This document shows, in pieces, positions 30,398-38,052 of a stretch of DNA of 64,000 nt (positions within the stretch are counted from its first letter, which is position 1; each line of letters starts with the position of its first letter). The translations under genes were made by a program, and so were the position numbers. Source of the DNA: Bacteroidaceae bacterium (GTDB lineage: Bacteria > Bacteroidota > Bacteroidia > Bacteroidales > Bacteroidaceae); contig JAFTVE010000013.1 of NCBI GenBank assembly GCA_017465905.1, forward strand, positions 62,001 to 126,000. The letters run 5' to 3'. Under the pieces are notes generated by a model. That model searched no databases and was not told the origin of the DNA. It saw nothing but the letters and a program-made list of their open reading frames with translations.

Positions 30398-31633
30398 ATG
30401 AACTTTCCGTTCTACATAGCGAAGCGTTACCTCTTCTCCAAGAAGTCGCATAATGCCATCAACATCATCTCGGGCATCTCTGTCTGTGGCGTGGCATTGG
30501 CTACATTGGCCTTGGTGTGCACGCTGTCGGTGTTCAACGGCTTTCACGACCTCATAGCCAGTTTCTTTACTCACTTTGACCCCGACCTCAAGGTGGAGGC
30601 GACGAAGGGAAAGACCTTCGTGCCCGACTCCGCTTTCGTGGCCTCCATAGAGGATGTTCCCGGGGTGGAGGTCGTGAGCATGACTTTGGAGGATGACGCT
30701 ATGGCCAAGTACAAGGACCAGCAGGCAATGGTCACCATCAAGGGTGTCGACGACAACTTCCAGGCACTCACCCACATCGAGGAGGTGCTGTATGGCAACC
30801 CCGAGTTCAAGCTCTACGACCCGATTGCCGATTATGGAATCATGGGCATACGGCTCATGCAGCTGCTGGGTACCGGCATTCAGCCCTTCGACCCCATCGA
30901 GGTGTATGCCCCCCGCAGGGATGGGAGGGTCAACATGTCGAACCCCATGGCCAACTTCCGCCGCGAGATACTCTACTCTCCCGGTACGGTGTTCAATATC
31001 AATGATGCCCGATATGCCACCTCCTACATCATCACATCCATGGACTATGCCCGCCGCCTGTTTGGTTACACGGCAGAGGTCAGCGCCATCGAGCTGCGCC
31101 TCCAGCCCGATGCCGATGTAGGGCAGGTCAAGCGTGCCGTAGCCTCGGTCGTGGGCGACGCATTCACCGTGAAGGACCATTATGAGCAGCAGGCTGCAAC
31201 GTTCAAGGTGGTAGAGATAGAGAAGTTCATCTCCTACCTCTTCCTCTGCTTCATTCTCATGGTGGCCTGCTTCAACATCATCAGCTCGGTATCCATGCTC
31301 ATCCTCGACAAGCGCGACAATGCAGACACGCTACGCAGCCTCGGGGCCACTGAAGGGCTCATTTCACGAATATTCATCTATGAAGGCAACTTCATTGCAC
31401 TCATCGGTGCCTTCGTAGGGCTCGTGCTTGGCATCATACTCTGCCTGCTGCAGCAGCAGTTCGGTATCATTGGCTTGGGTGGCGATGGGCAGTTCGTGGT
31501 CGATGCCTACCCCGTGAGGGTCGAGTTCCAGGATATTGTCCTCGTATTCTTCTCCGTACTCGTGGTGAGCGCACTCTCCGTATGGCTCCCCATACGCCTG
31601 CTCAACCGCTATTTCTCCAAGAAGGAGGATTGA
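30398..31633 (+). CDS. LolC/LolE-family ABC transporter permease (FtsX fold)
   Basis: I choose the ATG at 30398 (411 residues); an upstream TTG at 30392 adds only Met-Pro. The start FPFYIAKRYLFSKKSHNAINIISGISV is the canonical LolC/E opening. TM1 follows at about 26-48, then a large periplasmic MacB-PCD-like domain, and three C-terminal membrane helices with the FtsX-like ILDKRDNADTLRSLGAT loop that contacts the ATPase. It extracts lipoproteins from the inner membrane for LolA. The matching LolD ATPase is not adjacent, as is common in Bacteroidetes. Confidence 0.9.
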   Translation: MNFPFYIAKRYLFSKKSHNAINIISGISVCGVALATLALVCTLSVFNGFHDLIASFFTHFDPDLKVEATKGKTFVPDSAFVASIEDVPGVEVVSMTLEDDAMAKYKDQQAMVTIKGVDDNFQALTHIEEVLYGNPEFKLYDPIADYGIMGIRLMQLLGTGIQPFDPIEVYAPRRDGRVNMSNPMANFRREILYSPGTVFNINDARYATSYIITSMDYARRLFGYTAEVSAIELRLQPDADVGQVKRAVASVVGDAFTVKDHYEQQAATFKVVEIEKFISYLFLCFILMVACFNIISSVSMLILDKRDNADTLRSLGATEGLISRIFIYEGNFIALIGAFVGLVLGIILCLLQQQFGIIGLGGDGQFVVDAYPVRVEFQDIVLVFFSVLVVSALSVWLPIRLLNRYFSKKED

Positions 31634-31665
31634 GAGTCCCATTCATCCGTCTATAGAAACAGCAA

Positions 31666-31699
31666 CGAGGGCGTGTCATGAACGATTGACACACCCTCG
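31666..31699. terminator. Hairpin terminator between convergent permease and HIT genes
   Basis: cgagggcgtgtca (31666-31678) pairs with tgacacaccctcg (31687-31699) with one mismatch, over an 8-base loop. It lies between two converging genes. Confidence 0.75.
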
Positions 31700-31721
31700 C
31701 TATATGATAAGATACTGGCTG

Positions 31722-32114
31722 TTACAGTTGCTCGCGTATCTTTGCTGCTATCTCCTCAAACTCCTCGGGAGTGAACGATAGCTTGGGATTGCTGAACAGC
31801 ATATCGCTCTCCTTCTGCAGAGGGATGAGGTGGATGTGCGTGTGGGGAACCTCCATGCCCAGCACCGCCATGCCGATGCGCTGGCATGGGAAGGCTGCTT
31901 TCTGTGCCTTGGCAATCCTCTTGGCAAAGAGGTGCAGGCCAGCCAGCTCGTCGTCCTCAAGGTCGAAGATATAGTCGACCTCGCGCTTGGGGATTACAAG
32001 CGTATGACCCTTGACCATAGGGTTGATGTCAAGGAAAGCGAAGAATCTGTCGTCTTCGGCCACTTTGTAGCAGGGAATCTCACCAGCTACTATTCTGCTG
32101 AATATACTTGCCAT
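31722..32114 (-). CDS. HIT-family nucleotide hydrolase/transferase
   Basis: The 130 residues match bacterial HIT proteins of the HinT branch. They open SIFSRIVAGEIPCYKVAEDD, contain DINPMVKGHTLVIPKREV, and carry the catalytic histidine triad VPHTHIHLIP (about 89-98). They hydrolyse nucleoside phosphoramidates or similar adenylates. The gene starts four bases after greA and is its operon partner. Confidence 0.92.
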   Translation of the reverse strand: MASIFSRIVAGEIPCYKVAEDDRFFAFLDINPMVKGHTLVIPKREVDYIFDLEDDELAGLHLFAKRIAKAQKAAFPCQRIGMAVLGMEVPHTHIHLIPLQKESDMLFSNPKLSFTPEEFEEIAAKIREQL

Positions 32115-32118
32115 AGCC

Positions 32119-32586
32119 TTATGCGATACTGATGCTTAATACCTCGAGGCTAATCATGCCACCGGGAGTCTTGATATCGGCAATGTCACCGGGTTTCTTG
32201 CCAAGCAAGCCCTGTGCGATGGGAGTGTTGACAGAGATTTTCCCAGCTTTGAGGTTGGCCTCACTCTCGGGGACGAGAGCGTAGCACATCTTCATGCCTG
32301 TCTTTGTGTTTCTCAGCTCCACCTTGGTGAGTACCTGTACGGTATCGGTTTTGAGCTTGCTGGTGTCGATAATGCGTGCTTCGCTGATGGTCAGCTTCAG
32401 TTGGTTGATTTTCATCTCAAGCATGCCCTGTGCCTCCTTGGCAGCATCGTACTCGGCATTCTCCGAGAGGTCACCCTTGTCGCGTGCCTCTGCTATCTGG
32501 CGAGAGATCTCGGGGCGCTTTACACTTTCCAACTCTCTGAGTTCGGCTACCAGTTGGTCGTAGCCTTCTTGTGACATGTATGCCAT
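32119..32586 (-). CDS. greA: Transcription elongation factor GreA
   Basis: The 155 residues give the GreA layout. An N-terminal coiled coil (1-75) has the acidic tip GDLSENAEYDAAKE (about 38-51), whose Asp and Glu enter the RNA polymerase secondary channel to stimulate RNA cleavage. The C-terminal FKBP-like domain ends with TPIAQGLLGKKPGDIADIKTPGG. The mRNA leader is about 125 bases long and contains a terminator-like hairpin (32664-32695). The HIT gene follows. Confidence 0.95.
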   Translation of the reverse strand: MAYMSQEGYDQLVAELRELESVKRPEISRQIAEARDKGDLSENAEYDAAKEAQGMLEMKINQLKLTISEARIIDTSKLKTDTVQVLTKVELRNTKTGMKMCYALVPESEANLKAGKISVNTPIAQGLLGKKPGDIADIKTPGGMISLEVLSISIA

Positions 32587-32663
32587 AATATTGTCCTTTA
32601 TATGTTAGATTTATACTTTTTTATCACTTGCGCAACATGGATGCCCTTTTCGCGGGAGCGAAA

Positions 32664-32695
32664 CAAAAAAGAATCCCGGCACTTCCATGCCGGAA
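32664..32695 (-). terminator. Terminator-like hairpin in the greA leader
   Basis: In the sense of greA transcription, ttccggca pairs with tgccggga over 6 bases (plus-strand arms 32674-32681 and 32688-32695), followed directly by TTCTTTTTTG. It lies between the greA promoter and start codon, so it should attenuate greA or release a short leader RNA. Confidence 0.6.
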
Positions 32696-32719
32696 CCCTT
32701 ATGGTCATCTATGTGTTTG

Positions 32720-32754
32720 CAAAGGTAGGAATCTTTTTTGACTTAAACTACAAA
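32720..32754 (-). promoter_or_regulatory. greA promoter
   Basis: The minus strand has TACCTTTG (32720-32727), with a TTTG at 32751-32754, 23 bases upstream. The -7 match is perfect; the spacing is slightly long. Confidence 0.6.
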
Positions 32755-32786
32755 AAGAATCAAAAAAAGCATTGTTTTATGTTTTT

Positions 32787-32985
32787 GTAACCCTTCTTCT
32801 AGTAAAACAGGCATACAGACAGAATTTTATGCGCAGTTACATTTTTCTGGAACGCAACTAAATTTCTTTTCTTCATGTCATTAGTGGGCAGCTGTGTCTT
32901 TATATATAATTAGGAGGCGACCCTCACGGGCGGCCTCCTAGTTTTTATTAAGGTCTCAAAAATTATAATAATGATTGGGTAATAT
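32787..32985. other. Intergenic region with hairpin after the 961-residue barrel gene
   Basis: No gene is visible. A 7-bp GC-rich stem (aggaggc 32912-32918, gcctcct 32933-32939) followed by gttttta on the plus strand lies 47 bases after the barrel stop codon. It is the likely transcription end of the barrel gene, although the T-run favours the plus direction. Confidence 0.5.
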
Positions 32986-35871
32986 CTATTTCTTCTTAGG
33001 CTCACGGTTCAGCCTATACACCACATGCAGCATGGCATAGCGCGGCACGGTGTTGTACCATGTCTCGATACGACCTTGAGCATTGAGCGTGCGGCGCACG
33101 GTAGAGAGCTGGCCAAGGATATCGAAGCCATCAAGCATGAAGATAAGGTTGCCGTGCATGAGCGAGGCGTTGGCTAGGCGTGTGTTCCATACCAGGTCGT
33201 TGGTGTTCATGGCACGGTCTTCGTAACCACGGCGGCTATACATGGTGAGGTCGGTGCTCAGAGAGCAGTTCCACGGCAGGATAAGCTGAGCATTCAGTCC
33301 GTAGTTGAAGTCGGTCACGTTGATGGTGGTAAAGTCGGTGCGCGGACTTGTGGCGTGAGTCCAGCGTGCATCGCCACGGAAGCCTACGCTGTGGCTCTTC
33401 CACTTGTAGCTGAGCGAGAGGCTTTCACTGAGGGAGAGGTTGCGCACCTCGCTACGTGTACTCACGGTGGCTCCGGCCAATGACAGGTAGTCTACGCTAT
33501 TGACAAACGAGGCATCAGTGTTGGTGGTGATGAACAGGCGCTGCTTCTCGTCGAGTGCTTGGGTAAAGTGGAATGCTGCTCCTGCATCCCAATTACCGTT
33601 GATGTTTTTGGGGCGATAGGTGCGTATGCCTGTTTGCGGTTCATAAGTCATGGCTTCGGCCACAGCATTCTCGATGAGATTGTAGCGTGCTGTCACCCGC
33701 ATACTGCGTGAGATTTCTCTCTTGCTCCAGTAACGACTGAAATCCACGCTATGCCGACGTGTCTGCTTCAGAGTAGGATTGCCGTAGCGTACGATAAGTG
33801 GATTATTGTCATCGACCACATCGAGCAGTCTCACAAGTGACGGTTCGTTATAGTCCATACGATATGAGAGATTAAAATCATCGAATCCAAAACGTACGTA
33901 GGGCTCAAACACTATCGTTTGGCGTTTCATGGTAGTGTCCAGACTGCCACGCGCATAGTCCAAGCGGTCGGTCTGCATACGTAGGGTGGGAGTAAAGCCG
34001 ATATTCCGTTGCTTCCCAAACAATCGGAAGAATTGTGTTATGTCTACCTCTATCTTATGAATATCGCTGTTGGCTACAGAGTTGTAGCTATTCTGATAGT
34101 CAAGACATTGCTGCAACGAATCGCGTGTTGAGGGCAGTGTGCCCAGTGCATGGCTGCCGCCACTCCATTCCGCGAAGCGGTCGAGACGGTATAGTTTGTA
34201 GTTGCCCGATGAATGATGCTTGCGGTAGCTGTAACCGGGTGTCACGTGCAGAGATTTACCCTTGTATCGATAGCTTGCCGATGCACCATATTCATAGTTC
34301 AGCGATGGCATTGTCGCATAACGGTTCTGATACACGTCATTACCCTCCATGCTGTTCCCGTATCGCAAATCATAGTGTGCAAACTGTTCTCCTCCAGTCC
34401 TATTAAACTTACCGTTAACAGCTACATTCACATAGTCTGGTGTGTTGGGGATGCGAATCATCGCATTGGCATTGACCTTTGCCGACAGATTTCTGTTCCA
34501 CCCTTCACCAACATTTGTGACGCGGTTTACCAACGACTCCTCCAATCGCTGACTGCCCATGCCAGCAAACAGGCTGTCAATCGTAGCACCGCGATAGCTG
34601 TCCATCGGATTGGCCGAGAAAGAGGCATATAGCTGTTCCACGCGGTTGCTGCCATCGGTATACTCTATTCGTGGCGAGACGTTTCCATACCAATTATCAT
34701 ATTTCAGTTGCAAGTCATGGTCACTGCTTACCTTGAAACGGTCGGTACGTCCATTGCTTTTGTTGCGCCAATATGCATTGTCGGAAGCAATGAAATAATC
34801 TCCCGAGCCGACACTCTCATTGACAATATCCTCATACGTCAGCTTTACGTTGCTTGTCAGTTTCCATTTGTCGTCGAGGTCCTTGAGCAGCAGTTCGGCA
34901 CCGCCATACTGCATATCGGTCAGTCCCGATGCCTGCCACGCAGGGTTCCAATTGCCCGAGGTACCCGGTGAGCGTGTATCATTCGTGTTGTTGAAGTTGC
35001 CGAACAATGCAAGGCGCGACACATCGGAGAAGCGCAGTCCGAACACGCGTCCCAAGTAGCGGTCGTCCGTACCATAAGCAGCCTCGGCATTGGCTATCCA
35101 ACCCACCGAATACTCTCGTTTCAAGTTCACATCCATCACTAACGGATACTCTTTTAATGAATCCACGCCAGTAATATAAGCATGTTCGGGCGTGCGTTCA
35201 TACACCTTTACCTTGTTTACCATATAGGCCGGCAAGTTCTCCAAGGCCACACGCGGGTCTCCACGGAAAAAGTCCTCGCCATTCACCAGCAAGCTGCTTA
35301 CGAAGCGTCCATTCACCATGATGCGACCACCGTCGAGCTGCACGCCAGGCAATTGGCGGATGAGTCCGTCGAGCATACTGCCCTGAGCCAGTTGGAACTC
35401 CGAGGCGTTGAACACCAGTGTGTCTTTGCCTGCTACCATGCGTATCTTCGTGGCCTCCACGGTGACCTCATCAAGTAGTATGTTGTCGCGGCGTAGCAGC
35501 AACACGTCGCCCAAATAGCGAGAATTGTTGCGTTTGCCTTGGATATGTAGGTCCATATATTGGGTAGTATACCCCGGATGCATAAAGCGCAGGATAAGCC
35601 TGTCGTGCCGTAGCTCCTTCAGGCTGATGAAGAGATTCACCTTTCTATTATTGACGAGAGCCAAGTTGTCGGCACTCAACGATTTCTTCTCTGCCAGCAC
35701 AACGCTGTCCGTCGTCATCACTTCGACGGTAGCATCGCTTATATACATGCGCGAACTTATATCCTTGACTTTACCCGACAAGTAAAAACGCTCCCACTGA
35801 GCATATAGCGTACCGATGGGTGCTACCGATAGCAGCATCATCACTGCCCATACCTTGAAAGTTTGCTTCAT
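32986..35871 (-). CDS. TonB-receptor-type outer-membrane beta-barrel protein
   Basis: This 961-residue protein has a signal peptide ending LYAQ (1-25). A carboxypeptidase-like N-terminal domain (about 30-130) is followed by a plug (about 135-230, LDGLIRQLPGVQLDGGRIMVNGRFVSS-type) and a large barrel with many aromatic-girdle strands. The end is LHVVYRLNREPKKK, a basic tail after the last strand. The plug sequence FNASEFQLAQGSMLDGL is typical of SusC-like barrels without a SusD partner. The ligand is unknown. Its promoter carries a five-unit 11-bp repeat array shared with the neighbouring regulator gene, which suggests the two belong to one regulatory circuit. Confidence 0.82.
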   Translation of the reverse strand: MKQTFKVWAVMMLLSVAPIGTLYAQWERFYLSGKVKDISSRMYISDATVEVMTTDSVVLAEKKSLSADNLALVNNRKVNLFISLKELRHDRLILRFMHPGYTTQYMDLHIQGKRNNSRYLGDVLLLRRDNILLDEVTVEATKIRMVAGKDTLVFNASEFQLAQGSMLDGLIRQLPGVQLDGGRIMVNGRFVSSLLVNGEDFFRGDPRVALENLPAYMVNKVKVYERTPEHAYITGVDSLKEYPLVMDVNLKREYSVGWIANAEAAYGTDDRYLGRVFGLRFSDVSRLALFGNFNNTNDTRSPGTSGNWNPAWQASGLTDMQYGGAELLLKDLDDKWKLTSNVKLTYEDIVNESVGSGDYFIASDNAYWRNKSNGRTDRFKVSSDHDLQLKYDNWYGNVSPRIEYTDGSNRVEQLYASFSANPMDSYRGATIDSLFAGMGSQRLEESLVNRVTNVGEGWNRNLSAKVNANAMIRIPNTPDYVNVAVNGKFNRTGGEQFAHYDLRYGNSMEGNDVYQNRYATMPSLNYEYGASASYRYKGKSLHVTPGYSYRKHHSSGNYKLYRLDRFAEWSGGSHALGTLPSTRDSLQQCLDYQNSYNSVANSDIHKIEVDITQFFRLFGKQRNIGFTPTLRMQTDRLDYARGSLDTTMKRQTIVFEPYVRFGFDDFNLSYRMDYNEPSLVRLLDVVDDNNPLIVRYGNPTLKQTRRHSVDFSRYWSKREISRSMRVTARYNLIENAVAEAMTYEPQTGIRTYRPKNINGNWDAGAAFHFTQALDEKQRLFITTNTDASFVNSVDYLSLAGATVSTRSEVRNLSLSESLSLSYKWKSHSVGFRGDARWTHATSPRTDFTTINVTDFNYGLNAQLILPWNCSLSTDLTMYSRRGYEDRAMNTNDLVWNTRLANASLMHGNLIFMLDGFDILGQLSTVRRTLNAQGRIETWYNTVPRYAMLHVVYRLNREPKKK

Positions 35872-35911
35872 CGTATTTTCCTCCTTTGCTTTTATTAGTT
35901 ATTTCTGTCGG

Positions 35912-36004
35912 CAAAGGAACACAAATAGCGATAGTGAGGCAAAGATTTAGCGTGACATTTGCGTGACGTGGGCGTGACATTTGCGTGACATTTGCGTGAC
36001 ATGA
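35912..36004 (-). promoter_or_regulatory. Promoter with five 11-bp GCGTGACATTT repeats (barrel gene)
   Basis: On the minus strand: -7 TTCCTTTG (35912-35919), 20 bases, -33 TTTG (35940-35943). After 6 bases come five direct repeats starting at 35950, 35961, 35972, 35983 and 35994 (plus-strand GCGTGAC plus 4 bases; exact 11-bp period). The read of the repeat on the transcribed sense is TGTCACGCnnn. The placement just upstream of -33 is typical for an activator that binds head-to-tail. Confidence 0.75.
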
Positions 36005-36079
36005 AGGATTCAGGCTTATTTAATGGTTCTCCGATGAAATCGGCGTTTTTTGAGCCCATTGTCCCTTGCTGACCCCTCT

Positions 36080-36486
36080 CTATTGGCGAAAGTTCATAAA
36101 TCGGTTGGCTTTGGCAGCGCTTACACACTGCAACGATACCGAAAACTTAAGAAATTGGGAATAGCAAAAAAAATCACGCAAATTCCAGTACTTCCTTGTC
36201 AGTACTACAGTACTGAGCCGTAAGTACTCGAGTACTTGGCCTTAAGTACTGCAGTACTTGCAAGAAAGTACTGATAGTTACGTTTTTTTAACTTGGTTAA
36301 CGTTGAGGTCATCGGTATCGTTGCAGCTCAGCACTGCCAATAAAAGCTTTGCTTTAAGGGAGGGCCTTTGCCAATATAAAGCTATGCTTTAAGATAGCTT
36401 GCTAGCTCGACATAACTCAAATAAATTTGGTTCTGCTCTCGCTACGCTGCGCCATTGCCAACCGATTTATGAACTTTTGCCAATAG
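36080..36486. repeat. Nested inverted-repeat patch (possible degenerate mobile or interspersed element)
   Basis: Outer 30-bp arms (36080-36109 and 36457-36486) match at 29 of 30 positions. Inner 14-bp arms (36128-36141 and 36313-36326) match perfectly and are extended by ttggcag/ctgccaa. Between them lie the AGTACT array and, at 36335-36395, two direct copies of a ccaat-aaagct-tgctttaag sequence. No transposase gene is present. Apart from these repeats and the AGTACT array, the 668-base gap between the two genes shows nothing coding. Confidence 0.7.
36179..36280. repeat. 22-bp-periodic array of AGTACT dyads
   Basis: Eight AGTACT hexamers occur in 86 bases. Three form 14-bp dyads AGTACT-NN-AGTACT at 36201, 36223 and 36245 (two perfectly palindromic, one with a CG and one with a GC centre). 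A half-preserved dyad lies at 36179 and another at 36267, so five units recur at exactly 22 bp. Spacers between dyads are 8 bp and not conserved. The array looks like a cooperative operator or a folded DNA/RNA motif. Confidence 0.8.
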
Positions 36487-36539
36487 GGGACACTTAAAAA
36501 AGTATCAAGAGCAGGTTACGTATTGTTGAATACATGTAT

Positions 36540-37856
36540 TTATTCCTTTTCACCGAATATTACCTCATAGAGGTCGGTGGGTAGTTTCTTGCGGATACGC
36601 TCTTTGCGCTTGCGAATGGTGGTGGGAGTAGTGTGGCCGATGTAGGCAATGACATTGTTGCTGTAGCCCAGATAGGTGCAGAAGCAGCATACCAGCTCCT
36701 GATCATTCAGCTCAAGCCCCTCGTGCAGCGTGCTGCAAGCCTCCTTGAAGGAGTCGAAGAGCGTGCTCTCCACATCACGAGTAGCCTCGTAAGCCATATC
36801 GTAGAGTTCCTTCTCCTTAATCTGCATGGCGTTAAGTTCCTCATAGCTGGTGGTATTCTCAAAGGCACGGCGACCATCGGCAAGCGAGCGGCGCAGTATC
36901 AGTGTCTCGGGAAGGGAAAAGGTCTCCTTGTCCTCCTCCTCTTCTGTAGTCATTGTCGTGGGGCTGGGAAGTGGCGACTGCGGCTCCTCACGGACAAGGT
37001 GTCGGCGACGATAATGCTTGCGATAGTACCCTATGGCAAAGGGAGATAGGAGAATCAGCAACAGGAGTATGCGATAGATACGCTGGTGCCGTTTCTGCGC
37101 CTTGAACTGAGGGTCGCGTTTCTGAGCCTCTGAAGCTCGCAGATCCTCTTTTACCTCAGGTTTGCCATTGGCAATGACATTATTCTTCAACTCATCTTTC
37201 AGCTCATCCATCGTCTGTATCTCATAAAGCTTACCATCGCGTACTTTAAAGAAGAATTGCTTGTAATGCTCAGCAGAGTCGCGCACACCCAATTCTTTGT
37301 ATGCTTGCCACAGGACATGACCACAGATATAGTCAATAGAAGGATGGTTATGGGGAAGCCGCAAGGCTAATTTAGCATAGTAGATGGCTGAGTCGCGCTC
37401 TTCAATATGCCATAGATCATCAGCTTTGTCCGCCAGATTCAGTACATAGAAGGGATGATTTTCTGGTGTCAGTGCAATACACTGGTTCAGGTATTGCAGT
37501 GCCACGCCATAGTTGTGCTTCTGATGTGCTTCGATCCAGCGCATGTTGTGTAAGGCTACAATACGTAACGTATCGTTGGAGTCGTCACGAACCACCACAT
37601 TGGCATAGTGATAGATAGCTTGGTTGTATATTTCCAGACTCCTTTGTTTGTTTTGTTTATTGTTCTTGTCAGCGTCCTTAATCTTTCCTGCTTGCCTGCA
37701 CAGTTCATGTGCCTGCAAGAGCTCTTCTTTTATGGATAACGGCTCTTCGGCTTTCGCCGCTTGTTCTGTCACTATTTGTTGAGTTTGCCCTGACCGATTG
37801 CACGACGTGAATGCGAGAGCAACGATAGTCAGCAGGGAATAGATGAATGTTTTCAT
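36540..37856 (-). CDS. TPR-containing, membrane-spanning regulator with C-terminal HTH
   Basis: I choose the ATG at 37856 (438 residues), since it starts a lipoprotein-like signal ending FTSC (Cys19) and lies 51 bases after the promoter -7 box; an upstream in-frame ATG at 37994 precedes the promoter. TPR-like helical repeats fill about 40-205 (periplasmic). One membrane helix lies at 260-278, followed by a basic stop-transfer KHYRRRH. A linker with an acidic run leads to a cytoplasmic C-terminal domain with a LuxR-like HTH (about 388-425, CTYLGYSNNVIAYIGHTTPTTIRKRKERI). Many Bacteroidetes one-component regulators have this layout. It probably senses an envelope signal. Its own promoter carries the same 11-bp array as the barrel gene. 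Confidence 0.75.
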   Translation of the reverse strand: MKTFIYSLLTIVALAFTSCNRSGQTQQIVTEQAAKAEEPLSIKEELLQAHELCRQAGKIKDADKNNKQNKQRSLEIYNQAIYHYANVVVRDDSNDTLRIVALHNMRWIEAHQKHNYGVALQYLNQCIALTPENHPFYVLNLADKADDLWHIEERDSAIYYAKLALRLPHNHPSIDYICGHVLWQAYKELGVRDSAEHYKQFFFKVRDGKLYEIQTMDELKDELKNNVIANGKPEVKEDLRASEAQKRDPQFKAQKRHQRIYRILLLLILLSPFAIGYYRKHYRRRHLVREEPQSPLPSPTTMTTEEEEDKETFSLPETLILRRSLADGRRAFENTTSYEELNAMQIKEKELYDMAYEATRDVESTLFDSFKEACSTLHEGLELNDQELVCCFCTYLGYSNNVIAYIGHTTPTTIRKRKERIRKKLPTDLYEVIFGEKE

Positions 37857-37906
37857 AGTGCAATGCATATATTCAGTGGTTACATATATAATGTGTTCGT
37901 CTGTTG

Positions 37907-38010
37907 CAAAGATAAGGCTTTTACAACAGACGAACACAAAAACGGGCGTGAAAAAAGCGTGACATGAGCGTGACAAATGCGTGACATTGGCCACACGTAG
38001 CGTGACATCG
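37907..38010 (-). promoter_or_regulatory. Promoter with 11-bp GCGTGAC repeats (regulator gene)
   Basis: On the minus strand: -7 TATCTTTG (37907-37914), 22 bases, -33 TTTG (37937-37940). After 5 bases come repeats at 37946, 37957, 37968 and 37979 (exact 11-bp period), a degenerate unit at 37990 and a good unit at 38000. The layout matches the barrel-gene promoter. A distal CCGATGAAAT-type element is shared too (38035 and 36031). Confidence 0.75.
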
Positions 38011-38052
38011 ACGAGCTTCTACAACAAAAATACCCCGATGAAATGGGCGTTT

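Noticed and set aside
35950..36004. 11-bp array as a CRISPR or coding repeat
   Set aside because: Units abut with no spacer and sit just upstream of a promoter in a non-coding gap.
36179..36280. AGTACT array as a CRISPR array
   Set aside because: Repeats are 14 bp with 8-bp spacers, far shorter than CRISPR units, and no cas gene is in the window.
37857..37994. An N-terminal extension of the regulator
   Set aside because: The extension would overlap the promoter and repeat array; the internal ATG gives a proper lipoprotein signal.
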